A DNA stretch of 64,000 nucleotides from CAXMPK01 sp964195405 (GTDB taxonomy: Bacteria; Actinomycetota; Acidimicrobiia; Spongiisociales; ZC4RG35): positions 1-64,000 of the forward strand of contig CAXMPK010000267.1 in assembly GCA_964195405.1 (NCBI GenBank), read 5' to 3'. Both the position numbers and the translations under genes were made by a program. Positions 24,227 to 33,586 of this stretch are shown one piece after another. The notes beneath the pieces were generated by a model that was not told the DNA's origin, ran no database searches, and was given only the letters and a program-made list of their open reading frames with translations. Each line of letters begins with the position of its first letter. Positions within the stretch are counted from its first letter, which is position 1.

Positions 24227-25333
24227 GTGAGTGATGACAAAGAAATGAACACCGAGCCACGACGACGCTCGGGTGTGTGGTCGGCGATTGCCTATTTCGC
24301 CGGTGTCGCTGCCCTCGTTGTTGGGATCTATGCGATCACCGGCAACGGCGCCGAGCCAGCGTCCGGACCAGCAGCGGTCGCGGCCGAAGAATCAACCACG
24401 ACAACGGTTGTGGCCGTCGAAGTCGAGGCGTCGTCGGACGTTGAGGTGCCTTCTTTCGTTTCCGGTGAAGAGCCGATCGCCGATGCTGCCGAGAAGATTC
24501 TTCCGTCGGTCGTTCATATTCAAACGGAAACAGGGCTGGGGTCCGGTGTTGTTTACGACAGCAGCGGTCTCATCATCACCGCAGCTCATGTGGTGGAGGG
24601 GCAGGATACGGTTCAGATTCGATTCAGCGATGGCGAGCAGGTCGAGGGAACAGTGGTGGGAGCGGTCCCTGGTGTCGATATCGCCGTCATCCAGGTCGAT
24701 AAGGACGATCTTGTACCCGCCGTGTTCAACACATCCAAGCCGAGGGTCGGTCAACTGGCTATCGCCGTTGGGAGTCCCTGGGGTCTGGAGTCAACTGTCA
24801 CTGCCGGCATCATCTCTGCCGTCGATCAGACCAACTGTGACTTCGACAAATGCTTTTCTCAGCTCCAAACTGATGCCGCCATCAATCCGGGCAATTCAGG
24901 CGGGGCTCTTGTCGATCGCAATGGCGAAGTCATTGGAATCAACGTTTCGATCCGAACCGAGTCCGGTGCCAACGATGGTGTCGGTTTCGCAGTGCCCAGC
25001 GACATCGTCGTTGCGCATGCCGAGAGCATTGTCAATGGAACGCTGCTCGACACCGCCTATCTCGGTGTCCGCGGTGAACCAGCACAAGGAGATCGTGCCG
25101 GTGCGCTCATCATCGAAGTAACCCCTGGGACCGCCGCCGACGACGCAGGTGTTGAGGTCGATGACGTTGTGATCTGGTTCGCAGGCGTCGAGGTCTTCGG
25201 TATCAACGACCTGGCCGCCCAGGTGAGGACACACCGTCCCGGCGAAACGGTCGAGATGACGCTGATCCGTGACGGCGTGGAGATGACCTTCGACGTCACG
25301 CTGGGTGTCTTCCCCGACGAAGCCAGCCCTTGA
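24227..25333 (+). CDS. HtrA/DegP-like membrane-anchored serine protease with PDZ domain
   Basis: 368 residues. A short cytoplasmic start, one membrane helix (about residues 20-38), a Ser/Thr-rich linker, then a trypsin-like protease with H121 (TAAHVV), D151 (VDIAVI) and S224 (GNSGGAL), followed by one PDZ domain (LGVRGEP...GLIIEV-type strand, GVEVDDVVIWFAG). The domain faces outside the membrane and degrades or refolds damaged envelope proteins. It follows the two-component pair by 60 bp. An AGGAGG site precedes the GTG start. A Cys pair (TNCDFDKC) just before the active-site serine could form a disulfide. Confidence 0.93.
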   Translation: MSDDKEMNTEPRRRSGVWSAIAYFAGVAALVVGIYAITGNGAEPASGPAAVAAEESTTTTVVAVEVEASSDVEVPSFVSGEEPIADAAEKILPSVVHIQTETGLGSGVVYDSSGLIITAAHVVEGQDTVQIRFSDGEQVEGTVVGAVPGVDIAVIQVDKDDLVPAVFNTSKPRVGQLAIAVGSPWGLESTVTAGIISAVDQTNCDFDKCFSQLQTDAAINPGNSGGALVDRNGEVIGINVSIRTESGANDGVGFAVPSDIVVAHAESIVNGTLLDTAYLGVRGEPAQGDRAGALIIEVTPGTAADDAGVEVDDVVIWFAGVEVFGINDLAAQVRTHRPGETVEMTLIRDGVEMTFDVTLGVFPDEASP

Positions 25334-25384
25334 ATCGCTAACTGTGCAGGCAAGTACCCACCACTAGGTACCCACACAACCATT

Positions 25385-25545
25385 AAGGTAGGGACCGCCT
25401 GCCTCAACCGGCAGGTGCCCTGAGCGCAGCGAAGTCGGTTGGAATCCGATGCTGTCCCGCAACTGTGAAGCCGCCTATTGGCTGATTCCCTTGCTTTCGC
25501 AAGAGACTCCCCAACAGGATGGATAAGCCAGGTCGCCTGGCTTGG
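25385..25545 (+). ncRNA. Cobalamin (B12) riboswitch
   Basis: The leader contains the conserved cobalamin-aptamer core: GGAATCCGATGCTGTCCCGC followed by AACTGTGA (25441-25468), and the B12-box-like AAGCCAGGTCGCCTGG (25525-25540), preceded by the GGCAGG/CCTGCC arm. It lies before a BtuF-like, BtuC, BtuD and CobO operon, a standard regulon. Binding of adenosylcobalamin should shut expression off. The limits given are approximate. Confidence 0.93.
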
Positions 25546-25607
25546 GGCCACGAATATGTCTCGGATGAAGACGGACCCGATGGCTCAGGGAAGCCACCCC
25601 ACCTCTT

Positions 25608-25628
25608 CATCCTCCTAACCGGAGGATG
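25608..25628 (+). promoter_or_regulatory. Shine-Dalgarno-sequestering hairpin
   Basis: CATCCTCC (25608-25615) pairs perfectly with GGAGGATG (25621-25628) around the loop TAACC. The 3' arm holds the GGAGG ribosome site for the lipoprotein starting at 25636. This fits an expression platform in which the riboswitch controls translation initiation rather than termination. Confidence 0.75.
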
Positions 25629-25635
25629 TTTTCAT

Positions 25636-26622
25636 ATGAAAAGGACCGCGCTGATTGCGGTGCTGGTGATGGTGGTTGCTGCTTGCAGCCCATCTGACGC
25701 CGGGGCCACGACCACCACCGACAACCCTGCCACGACAACGCCTGCCCAGATAACAACCACAGCCGCACCCGCTACCTCCACAACAACCGACGAAGGGTTC
25801 CCGGTCAGTGTGGAGGCTGACAATGGGTCGGTGACAATCGAGGCGCGTCCCCAGGCGATCATCTCTCTCTCATCAACCGCGACTGAGATGTTGTTTGAGA
25901 TGGGTGCAGGGCCCCAGGTCGTCGCGGTCGATGATCAATCCAATTACCCAGCCGAAGCGCCGATGACCGATCTCTCGGGTTTCACACCGAACCTGGAGGC
26001 AATCCTCTCTTACGAGCCGGATCTTGTGGTGATCACGTTTGATCCGGGAGAGTTGATCGCTGGCCTGGAGACGGCGGACATTCCTGTCCTTTCCTACACC
26101 GCCGCCTTCACCATTGATGACGTCTATCGACAAATCGAGGCCCTGGGAACGGCAACCGGAAACGTCGAGTCGGCTATTGAGGTGAACGAGTCTATTCAGA
26201 CCGACCTGGAAGATATCGTTGTCGTTTCGGGAGACTCCGGTGAAGGTATCACTTATTATCACGAGATCGACGCCCTGCTATATACGGCGACCTCTTCGAC
26301 TTTCTTCGGTCAGATCTACGGCTTGTTTGGCATGGCGAACATCGCCGACGCTGCTGATGAGGACGGTTATGCCTTCGGCTATCCCCAGCTTTCCGAGGAA
26401 TACGTCGTGGCCTCCGACCCCAACATCATCTTCTTGGCCAACGTCCTCTACGGGGAGTCGTCTGAGACCGTCGCGGCTCGGCCCGGCTGGAGTGTCATGA
26501 CTGCGGTGAAGGACGGTGACGTCGCTGAACTCGATTCCGATGTGGCCTCGAGGTGGGGTCCGCGGATCGTCGAATTCGCTCAGTCGATTGCCGACGCCTT
26601 GGGGCGCTACAAGGAGGGCTGA
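25636..26622 (+). CDS. btuF: Cobalamin ABC transporter substrate-binding lipoprotein (BtuF-like)
   Basis: 328 residues. Lipoprotein signal with lipobox VVAAC (C17), a Thr-rich linker, then a class III periplasmic-binding fold: IISLSSTATEMLFEMGAGPQ, VVAVDDQSNYPAEAP, and LEAILSYEPDLVVITFDPGE. The fold serves B12, heme and iron-siderophore uptake. The upstream cobalamin riboswitch and downstream cobO make B12 or a corrinoid the likely ligand. The start at 25636 is fixed by the GGAGG site in the riboswitch platform; longer frames read into the riboswitch. It is the first gene of the operon. Confidence 0.93.
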   Translation: MKRTALIAVLVMVVAACSPSDAGATTTTDNPATTTPAQITTTAAPATSTTTDEGFPVSVEADNGSVTIEARPQAIISLSSTATEMLFEMGAGPQVVAVDDQSNYPAEAPMTDLSGFTPNLEAILSYEPDLVVITFDPGELIAGLETADIPVLSYTAAFTIDDVYRQIEALGTATGNVESAIEVNESIQTDLEDIVVVSGDSGEGITYYHEIDALLYTATSSTFFGQIYGLFGMANIADAADEDGYAFGYPQLSEEYVVASDPNIIFLANVLYGESSETVAARPGWSVMTAVKDGDVAELDSDVASRWGPRIVEFAQSIADALGRYKEG

Positions 26623-26630
26623 GCTCCCAC

Positions 26631-27665
26631 GTGGCCAATCCATCGGTCACCAGACCATCCAGACCCGGATGGGTGGCTATTACCTCCGGAGTGATTGCTG
26701 TTGTCGGGGTGGGAGTCGCTGGGCTTCTACTCGGCGCGGCCGGGATCGACCGATCCCAAGTCGTGGCTGCCCTTTTGGACGCACTTCCCCTGATAGAGGT
26801 TGAACACGGGCTCTCTGAGATCCATCTGAATGTTCTTTTCCAGATCCGCGCTCCCCGCGTTGTGCTCGGTGGAATGGTGGGTGCGATCTTGGCGGTTGGG
26901 GGAGCGTCTTATCAGGGGGTGTTTCGCAATCCGCTGGCCGACCCGTATCTCCTTGGTGTGGCCGCCGGCGCCGGGCTGGGCGCCACCGTTGCCTTTGCGG
27001 CCAGCGGCAACCCCGGCTTCCTGGCTCCATTCGCATTCGTCGGGGGCATGGCCGCCGTGGCCATCACCTATTCCCTGGGCCGTTCGGTTGGTGGGCGAAC
27101 CACCACTTCTTTGATACTCGCCGGGGTTGCCGTCGCGGCGTTTGCCACCGCAATCCAGACGTTCATCCTTCAGAGAAACTCCGAGACGTTGCGTCAGGTG
27201 TACTCGTGGATTCTTGGTCAGTTGGTGACAGTCGGTTGGGGTGACGTTCTTGGTTTGTTGCCATACGCATTGGTTGCCTCGGTGGTGATGCTGGCAAGCC
27301 GTCGGATGTTGGACGTGCTGAGTATCGGAGACGAGGAGGCAAGCGCGCTCGGTGTCAACGTTGTCCGGTTCCGGTGGGTGGTTGTAATTGCGGCGACGTT
27401 GGCGACAGCCGCGGCTGTGTCGGTGAGCGGACTGATCGGCTTTGTTGGAATCATCGTGCCCCACACCATCCGTCTGCTCTTTGGTGTGAGCTACCGGGTG
27501 ATCGTCCCGCTTTCGTTGCTGTTTGGTGCTGCCTTCCTGATGGCGGCCGACATTGTCGCCCGCACAGTGGTCGCTCCTGCCGAGCTCCCGATTGGTGTTG
27601 TCACTGCTTTCTTCGGGGCGCCCTTCTTTGTGATGGTGCTCAGATCGATGAGACGTCCGGGATGA
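26631..27665 (+). CDS. btuC: Cobalamin ABC transporter permease (BtuC/FecCD family)
   Basis: About 344 residues from GTG 26631, with nine or ten hydrophobic helices. It has FQIRAPRVVLGGMVGAILAV, GASYQGVFRNPLADPYLLGV and LIGFVVG-like GLIGFVGIIVPHTIRLLFG, which is the ATPase-contacting loop of the family. The GTG sits 13 nt after AAGGAGG at the end of btuF. Its stop overlaps the btuD ATG by 4 nt, giving tight coupling. With BtuF and BtuD it forms a complete importer. Confidence 0.93.
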   Translation: MANPSVTRPSRPGWVAITSGVIAVVGVGVAGLLLGAAGIDRSQVVAALLDALPLIEVEHGLSEIHLNVLFQIRAPRVVLGGMVGAILAVGGASYQGVFRNPLADPYLLGVAAGAGLGATVAFAASGNPGFLAPFAFVGGMAAVAITYSLGRSVGGRTTTSLILAGVAVAAFATAIQTFILQRNSETLRQVYSWILGQLVTVGWGDVLGLLPYALVASVVMLASRRMLDVLSIGDEEASALGVNVVRFRWVVVIAATLATAAAVSVSGLIGFVGIIVPHTIRLLFGVSYRVIVPLSLLFGAAFLMAADIVARTVVAPAELPIGVVTAFFGAPFFVMVLRSMRRPG

Positions 27666-28414
27666 TCCTCTGGGAAGAGATCAGCGTGACCTATGGGGCC
27701 ACCCGGGTACTCGGGCCACTGAGTCTTGGAGTTGAGGACGGAGAATGGCTCGGCCTGATCGGTCCCAACGGTGCCGGTAAGTCGACATTGTTGAAGACGG
27801 CATTGGGCGCGGTCGAGTACGAGGGAACCGTTTCGTTGGCCAACAGCCGCAGACGGCCAGGGCTGGACATAGCCTGGATGCCCCAGCGTCCTCAGATGCC
27901 GGAGGAGATGAGCGTGGCCGACTATGTCCTATTGGGTAGGACTCCTCACGTCGGTTATCTCGGGTCTGAGAGTGAGACCGATCTGGAGTCGGTTGAGACC
28001 GCCCTTCGCAAGCTGAACATGATCGAGTTTGCCTCTCGACCTCTAGGGACGCTGTCCGGTGGTGAGGCACAAAGGGCCGTCCTGGCCCGGGCTCTCGCCC
28101 AGGAGGCTCCGGTACTCCTTCTCGACGAACCGACAGCGAGCCTGGACATCGGTCATGCCCTCGAAGTCCTCGAGGTGTTGGACGAGTTGCGCAGGACCGA
28201 AGGTCTGACAGTGGTTACAGCTGTTCACGACCTAACTCTCGCCGGAAGATTCGCCGATCGACTGGTGCTCCTGGGAGACGGAATCGTGAGGGGAGACGGC
28301 ACGCCCAGCGAAGTGCTCACCGAAGATTTGCTTCGCGCTCACTACGGTCGTGGTGTGAGGGTTATCAACGATGAGGACGGCCCGACCGTCGTTCCCAAGA
28401 GGTCGAATGACTGA
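27662..28414 (+). CDS. btuD: Cobalamin ABC transporter ATP-binding protein
   Basis: 250 residues. Walker A GPNGAGKST, Q-loop WMPQRPQ, signature LSGGEAQRAVLARALAQ, Walker B VLLLDEPTASLD, and H-loop TAVHDLTLA are all intact, so the ATPase should be active. The ATG (27662) overlaps the btuC stop. The end overlaps the cobO start by 8 nt. No fused extra domain is present. Confidence 0.93.
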   Translation: MILWEEISVTYGATRVLGPLSLGVEDGEWLGLIGPNGAGKSTLLKTALGAVEYEGTVSLANSRRRPGLDIAWMPQRPQMPEEMSVADYVLLGRTPHVGYLGSESETDLESVETALRKLNMIEFASRPLGTLSGGEAQRAVLARALAQEAPVLLLDEPTASLDIGHALEVLEVLDELRRTEGLTVVTAVHDLTLAGRFADRLVLLGDGIVRGDGTPSEVLTEDLLRAHYGRGVRVINDEDGPTVVPKRSND

Positions 28415-28988
28415 CAAAGCAACGGCGCCTATCGGGCCACCGACAGAACCGCCCGGAAAGGCATCGGAACGTGAGCCTTCTCTTGTCCTGATCAACACCG
28501 GGGACGGCAAGGGAAAGTCGACAGCCGCTTTCGGGACGGCCATGCGTGCGATCGCCAGGGGATGGAATGTCGCGGTAGTCCAGTTTCTCAAGTCTGGCGA
28601 CTGGTCGGTCGGCGAAGAGAAGATAGGCCGAGAGTTGGGCATCGATTGGTGGGCTCTTGGTGACGGGTTCACCTGGGACTCGGAGGACCTGGAGCAATCC
28701 GAGGCCATTGCCCTAGAAGCTTGGGCAGCAGCGCGGGACATAATCGCGTCTGGTGAATACGACCTGGTGTTGTTGGATGAAGTGACTTATCCGATCAATT
28801 GGGGCTGGATCGATACAACGGAAGTTCTTTCAACGTTGAGAGAGCGGCCCGAGAAGGTCAACGTGTTCATCACCGGCAGGGATGCGTCGGAGGCGCTGAT
28901 TGATGTGGCTGACACCGTCACCGAAATGAAGAAAGTGAAACATGCCTTCGACCGTGGGGTGATGGCACGGCGAGGGATCGACTACTAG
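28407..28988 (+). CDS. cobO: Corrinoid adenosyltransferase (CobO/BtuR family)
   Basis: 193 residues with P-loop NTGDGKGKSTAAFGTAMRA (residues 31-39), RGWNVAVVQFLKSGDW, YDLVLLDEVTYPINWGW and the C-terminal MKKVKHAFDRGVMARRGIDY. This family transfers the adenosyl group of ATP to cob(I)alamin or cobyrinic acid diamide. Coupled to btuD by an 8-nt overlap, it suggests that imported corrinoid is converted at once to the coenzyme form, which would also serve the MeaB-linked mutase implied at 4.0 kb. It ends 3 bp from a convergent ABC permease gene. Confidence 0.94.
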   Translation: MTDKATAPIGPPTEPPGKASEREPSLVLINTGDGKGKSTAAFGTAMRAIARGWNVAVVQFLKSGDWSVGEEKIGRELGIDWWALGDGFTWDSEDLEQSEAIALEAWAAARDIIASGEYDLVLLDEVTYPINWGWIDTTEVLSTLRERPEKVNVFITGRDASEALIDVADTVTEMKKVKHAFDRGVMARRGIDY

Positions 28989-28991
28989 TGG

Positions 28992-29825
28992 TTAGCCCAC
29001 CGCCTTCTTGTACTGACGTACCGCTAGCGGGGCGAACACGGCAGTAATCGCGACGATCCAAGCAAAGGATTTCAAGATGAGCGTCCCTTGGTCGATGCCC
29101 AGAAACACCAAGGCCTCCTCGGGGATCATCAATGATCTCACCGTATTGGCCACGACGCTGACTGGCTGGTTTTCGGCGAAGCCCTGGAGCCAGTCAGGCA
29201 TGGATACGACCGGAACAAATATCGAGGAAACGAACACCAGCGGGAAGATGGGCAGAAAGCTGGCCGATTGGGCCGCCTCTGGCGTTTTCACCGCGAGACC
29301 GATCGTGGCCATCACCCAGGAGAAGGCGTAGCCAAACAGCAACGCGATCACTACGCCGAACAGCATCTTGGGGACACCTTGCTCGAACCTCCAACCCATC
29401 AAGAAGCCGACAAAGAGCATCAAGGTGTAGACGAAAGTGTTGCGAACGAGGTCGGCGATGGTGCGACCTGTCAGCACTGCCGAGCGGGCCATCGGCAGAC
29501 TGCGAAAACGGTCGATCACCCCAGCACCCAAATCCTCGGTGAGTCCGAGGGCGGTAGCCGTGGCCCCGAACACAGCTGTTTGGACCAAGATGCCCGGCAT
29601 GAGCCAGTTGATGTACTGGTCCGATCCGGCCGGCGTGCCCGTGGTGATCGCTCCGCCAAAAACAACGTTGAACAACAGCAGGAACATCACCGGCTGAACC
29701 GTCGAAAACAAGATCAGCGACGGGATGCGGAGGACACGCATGTTGTTACGACCGGTGATGATCGCGGTGTGGTTTATCGCGTCGCCGAGACTCACACGTC
29801 GTTTGGGTTTGGCCACGGTTGTCAT
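28992..29825 (-). CDS. ABC-2 type transporter permease (DrrB-like)
   Basis: 277 residues with six hydrophobic helices. It contains SLILFSTVQPVMFLLLFNVVFGGA, the loop DRFRSLPMARSAVLTGRTIADLVRN typical of daunorubicin-resistance permeases, and LPIFPLVFVSSIFVPVVSMPDWLQ. It pairs with the ATPase gene upstream, which it overlaps by 4 nt. The pair probably exports a drug, lipid or glycoconjugate. The substrate cannot be told from sequence. Confidence 0.92.
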   Translation of the reverse strand: MTTVAKPKRRVSLGDAINHTAIITGRNNMRVLRIPSLILFSTVQPVMFLLLFNVVFGGAITTGTPAGSDQYINWLMPGILVQTAVFGATATALGLTEDLGAGVIDRFRSLPMARSAVLTGRTIADLVRNTFVYTLMLFVGFLMGWRFEQGVPKMLFGVVIALLFGYAFSWVMATIGLAVKTPEAAQSASFLPIFPLVFVSSIFVPVVSMPDWLQGFAENQPVSVVANTVRSLMIPEEALVFLGIDQGTLILKSFAWIVAITAVFAPLAVRQYKKAVG

Positions 29826-30799
29826 CGATCTTGCCCTGTTCCGCTTTCGGCAGGCTCAGATTCACCTTCGGTCTCGGCCTTATGTCCGGTCAGAGTGAGG
29901 AAGACGTCGTCGAGGGTGGGTTTGCGCAGTGCAACGTCCTTCGGCTCAACGTTGACGGCATCCAGTTCACGCACGACCTCGGTGAGGGTTCTCGAACCGC
30001 GGAGGGCTGGAATACTGAGCCCGAGCCGCTCGAAAGTGGGCTCTTCTCCCGCCACCGACGCCAGGGCCCTTGCCGCAGTCTCGCGGTCGGACTCGTCGAC
30101 ATGGATCTCGACTACATCGCCACCGAGCCGATCCTTGAGTTCATCCGACGTGCCCTCGGCGATCAAGCGGCCTTGGTCGATCACTCCGACACGGTCGGCG
30201 AGTTGGTCGGCCTCGTCGAGGTACTGAGTGGTGAGAAGGACGGTGGTGCCGCCTTCAACGAGGTCTTCGATGAGATCCCATAGATCGAGACGGCTGCCGG
30301 GGTCGATCCCGGTGGTTGGCTCATCGAGAAAGAGAACTTGGGGGCGACCCACCATCGAGGCGGCGACGTCCAAACGTCGCCGCATGCCACCAGAGTAGGT
30401 ACTCACCTTGCGGTCGGCAGCCTCGGTAAGTTGTATTCGCTCGAGCACGTCGTCGGCCCGGCGTTTGGCTTCTTTTTTGCCCAGGTTGTAAAGCCGACCG
30501 ACCATCTCGACGTTTTCCCTCCCCGTGAGGAACTCGTCGACGGCCGCCGATTGTCCGGCCAGACCGATCTTGTACCGGGCGCCGACCGGATCGGCGAGCA
30601 CATCGACACCGGCAACGGTCGCACTGCCCGAGTCAGGTTTCAGGAGGGTGGTGAGCACCCTGATAAGAGTTGTCTTGCCGGCCCCGTTTGGCCCGAGCAA
30701 GCCATAGACAATTCCCTCCTCGAACTGAAGGCTCACGTCGTCGAGGGCGCGCACGTCTCCGAAAGTCTTGACGATATTTGTGGCCACGACCGCACTCAT
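29822..30799 (-). CDS. ABC transporter ATP-binding protein (DrrA-like)
   Basis: 325 residues: Walker A GPNGAGKTT, signature YSGGMRRRLDVAASMVGRP, Walker B VLFLDEPTTGIDP, H-loop TTQYLDEADQLADR, and the extended C-terminal region of the DrrA type (VEIHVDESDRETA, then RELDAVNVEPKDVALRKPTLDDVFLTLTG). The start at ATG 30799 fits the family; a TTG at 30835 would overlap the upstream stop as TTGA. It lies downstream of a phosphotransferase gene. Confidence 0.92.
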   Translation of the reverse strand: MSAVVATNIVKTFGDVRALDDVSLQFEEGIVYGLLGPNGAGKTTLIRVLTTLLKPDSGSATVAGVDVLADPVGARYKIGLAGQSAAVDEFLTGRENVEMVGRLYNLGKKEAKRRADDVLERIQLTEAADRKVSTYSGGMRRRLDVAASMVGRPQVLFLDEPTTGIDPGSRLDLWDLIEDLVEGGTTVLLTTQYLDEADQLADRVGVIDQGRLIAEGTSDELKDRLGGDVVEIHVDESDRETAARALASVAGEEPTFERLGLSIPALRGSRTLTEVVRELDAVNVEPKDVALRKPTLDDVFLTLTGHKAETEGESEPAESGTGQDR

Positions 30800-30831
30800 G
30801 AGTTGGGAGATATTAGTGGTCCGCCTTGAGT

Positions 30832-31878
30832 TCAAGGTCGGCGGTCGGCGGCCAGTCGGAACAGGTGGTTCGCTCCTTGGTCAAGGGTCCGGAAGCGCTC
30901 GTCTTTGGTTTGGCCTCGCAACCAGCGGATATAGATTTGCTGGAGGACCACGCCGAGCTTCCATGCTCCAAAGACCAGATACCAGTCGACGCGCCTCATG
31001 TCAGTACCTGTTAGCTCGCCGTAGAGATCGACGGCCGAGGTTCGGTCCATCCACCCATTGACAGTGGTGGGCATCAGCCCCAGCGCCTCGGGTGCCTCGC
31101 CGGGATCAAACCAAGACCCCATGAGTGTTCCCAAGTCGGCAAGGGGATCGCCACGTGTTGCCATGTCCCAGTCGTAGACCGCGGCGCAAACGGCCGGATC
31201 GCCGGGATCGAGCGCCATGTTGTCGAGTCGCCAGTCATTGTGGAGGAGTGTTGGACGTGGTGACTCGGGCAGCTCTGCAGCAAGCCATGCGGCCACTTCG
31301 TCGGCAACGGCATTCTCCTCGTGTTTCGATGCTTTCCAACGTCCGGCCCATCCCGACACCTGTCGGTCCAGAAAGCCTTGCGGGTGCCCGAGATCACCCA
31401 AGTCGCAGTCGTTGGGATTGACACCATGGAACTCGGCAAGTGTTTGGATCACAATCTCGGAGAGGGCGCGATTCGACGTTGGGTTGGTCCCAGAACCGAA
31501 CACGTCGGGGACCTGGCCTCTGACAACGATGCCGCCCCTCCGCTCCATGAGGAAGAAGGGTGACCCGATGACATCCACGTTCTCGCAGAGGGCGATTGCC
31601 CGGGCTGCTTTGTCGAACGAACGCCAAAGACGGGCCAGCACTCGGTACTCGCGGGACATGTCGTGAGACGAGGCTGCGACCGGTCCGAGAGGCGGCCGGC
31701 GGAGGACCAACTCGGTCCCGTCTGGATAGGTGAGTAGATAGGTGAGGTTGGCCTTGCCACCACCGAACTGCATGACCTTCGGTCGGCCAGGAGGAAGAGC
31801 CTCGTGATCTTGGGCCCAGGACACCAAGGACTCGACGTCGAAGCCCTCATCTTTGCGAACATCAATCAGGTCACCCAC
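30832..31878 (-). CDS. Aminoglycoside-phosphotransferase-fold kinase (ACAD10-like)
   Basis: 348 residues from GTG 31878. The APH/choline-kinase fold shows FGGGKANLTYLLTYPDG (P-loop-like), ELVLRRPPLGP with the ATP lysine replaced by Arg-Arg, the catalytic LLHNDWRLDNMALDP (HxDxxxxN), and VYDWDMATRGDPLADLGTL. This variant is common in actinobacteria next to acyl-CoA dehydrogenases and is called phosphotransferase family or ACAD10-like; antibiotic kinase activity is not implied. It is the first gene of the group leading to the DrrAB-like exporter. Confidence 0.88.
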   Translation of the reverse strand: MGDLIDVRKDEGFDVESLVSWAQDHEALPPGRPKVMQFGGGKANLTYLLTYPDGTELVLRRPPLGPVAASSHDMSREYRVLARLWRSFDKAARAIALCENVDVIGSPFFLMERRGGIVVRGQVPDVFGSGTNPTSNRALSEIVIQTLAEFHGVNPNDCDLGDLGHPQGFLDRQVSGWAGRWKASKHEENAVADEVAAWLAAELPESPRPTLLHNDWRLDNMALDPGDPAVCAAVYDWDMATRGDPLADLGTLMGSWFDPGEAPEALGLMPTTVNGWMDRTSAVDLYGELTGTDMRRVDWYLVFGAWKLGVVLQQIYIRWLRGQTKDERFRTLDQGANHLFRLAADRRP

Positions 31879-31933
31879 GGCCGGCGAGCGTATCGGGTTT
31901 GAATCGAAGCCTGGTCGTATACCCTCGAACTAA

Positions 31934-33586
31934 ATGAGAACACCATTCGAAATCTCCGATGCTTTTACAGATTCGTGGGCCGATCTTCAACCGATCGCGG
32001 CAACCACTCAGGGTGTCACCGGGCGCGATCATCTTTGCGCGGACTTGTCACCGGATCGCCATCATGAATCCGCCGCTCTCTACCGGGCCACTCGGGCCGA
32101 GCTGGCTCCTCAGTTAGACCATCCGGATCCAACCCAGGCTTTTGCCGCGAGAGTTCTCGTGGGTGAGCTTGACGCGAGGCTCGATGTCTACCAGGCCAAC
32201 AAATACCGACGAGACCTCAACCACATCTACAGCCCGTTTCAGATCGTTCGCGACGTGTTCGATGTGATGCCGAAGACTTCGATCGAGGACTGGGACAACA
32301 TCGTTGCCCGGCTCGACGGTTTCGCCGGGATGCTCGACGGGTACAGGCAATGTTTGGAAGAGGGAGTGGCTGCCGACGACACTGTCGCTCTTCGCCAAGC
32401 CGAGTCGCTGCTGGCTCAGGTAGAAACTGCAGGGTCGGACCAATCGATGTTTCTCAGGTTTGTGAGCGAAGCCGACTCTGTGGGAGCCGACACCGTTGCA
32501 GTTGCCACCGCTGTGGATAGCGCACGGTCCGGGTGTGTCGAGTTGGCCAACTGGCTGAGAGCCTCCTACCTCCCGGCGGCACGACCCCAAGACGCGGTGG
32601 GCGAGGAGGAGTATCTCCGCGGAGCGGAGGAGCATCTCGGGATGGACCTCGATCCGCACGAGACCTACGACTGGGGTTGGGACGAGATTCACCGTTTGCG
32701 CGCCGAGATGGCCGCCACTTCCTCCGATATCGACCCAAACCTCTCTTTGGAAGATGTCATCGATCTCCTGGAGACAGACCCGGCAAGGTCGGCGGCGACG
32801 CGAGCTGATTTCACCGAATTCGTATCGGAATTACAGCAGAAGGCGATCCAACAACTCGACGGTGAGCATTTCGATCTGCCCGACGAACTCAAGGTGGTGA
32901 CGGTGAATATCGCCCCTCCTGGTGTGGCCTTGGGAGCCTGGTATAACGCTCCGTCAGAAGACTTCAGTCGCGCCGGCTCGATTTGGTACGCACCAGGTGA
33001 GCGAGAACGGCTTCCCTATTGGCAAGAGGTCTCCACCGCCTATCACGAAGGGTTTCCTGGTCACCATCTCCAGGTTGGGACAGCGGTGACCTTGCGGGAC
33101 AAGCTATCTCGATTTCACCGGATCGGGATTTGGAATTCCGGATCCGGCGAGGGTTGGGCGCTATATGCGGAGCAATTGATGGACGAGTTGGGGTTTTTCG
33201 AGAAGCCCGAATACCGCCTTGGCTTGCTGACAAGTCAACTGTTCAGATCGGTCCGCGTTGTCGTCGACATCGGGTGTCAGCTCGAGAAGGTCATTCCGAA
33301 TGATGCACCAATGCACTCAGGGGAGGTCTGGAACTACGACATTGGGGTCGACTACATGAACATCGTTGGCCTGCAACCCCGTGACATTTCGGAGTCGGAG
33401 GTGACGCGCTATCTCGGTTGGTGGGGACAGGCGATCTCATACAAAGTGGGGGAGCGGGAGATCCTCAAGATGCGTTCCCAAGTCATGGACGATGAAGGAG
33501 CCTCTTTCGATCGCAAGGGCTTTCACGGAAGAGTCTTGGAGGCGGGAGCGATTCGACTAGATCAGCTGTGGGAGGAAGTCGTTTGA
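31934..33586 (+). CDS. DUF885 family (M2/M32-like) metallopeptidase-type protein
   Basis: 550 residues. The DUF885 marks are STAYHEGFPGHHLQVG, where HExxxxHH looks like a zinc-binding helix, GEGWALYAEQLMDELGFF, and RSVRVVVDIGCQ. It has no signal peptide. Family members are suspected peptidases, some acting on dipeptides. The last 4 nt overlap a TTG start of the next gene. The APH gene is divergent, with a 55-bp gap. Confidence 0.88.
   Translation: MRTPFEISDAFTDSWADLQPIAATTQGVTGRDHLCADLSPDRHHESAALYRATRAELAPQLDHPDPTQAFAARVLVGELDARLDVYQANKYRRDLNHIYSPFQIVRDVFDVMPKTSIEDWDNIVARLDGFAGMLDGYRQCLEEGVAADDTVALRQAESLLAQVETAGSDQSMFLRFVSEADSVGADTVAVATAVDSARSGCVELANWLRASYLPAARPQDAVGEEEYLRGAEEHLGMDLDPHETYDWGWDEIHRLRAEMAATSSDIDPNLSLEDVIDLLETDPARSAATRADFTEFVSELQQKAIQQLDGEHFDLPDELKVVTVNIAPPGVALGAWYNAPSEDFSRAGSIWYAPGERERLPYWQEVSTAYHEGFPGHHLQVGTAVTLRDKLSRFHRIGIWNSGSGEGWALYAEQLMDELGFFEKPEYRLGLLTSQLFRSVRVVVDIGCQLEKVIPNDAPMHSGEVWNYDIGVDYMNIVGLQPRDISESEVTRYLGWWGQAISYKVGEREILKMRSQVMDDEGASFDRKGFHGRVLEAGAIRLDQLWEEVV

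Noticed and set aside
26727..27464. 245-codon reverse frame over btuC
   Set aside because: Antisense to a conserved permease; His/Gln-rich artefact typical of reading a hydrophobic gene backwards.
30799..30835. TTG start of the DrrA-like ATPase overlapping the upstream stop
   Set aside because: The TTGA overlap is attractive, but the extra twelve residues are not family-like; kept only as an alternative.
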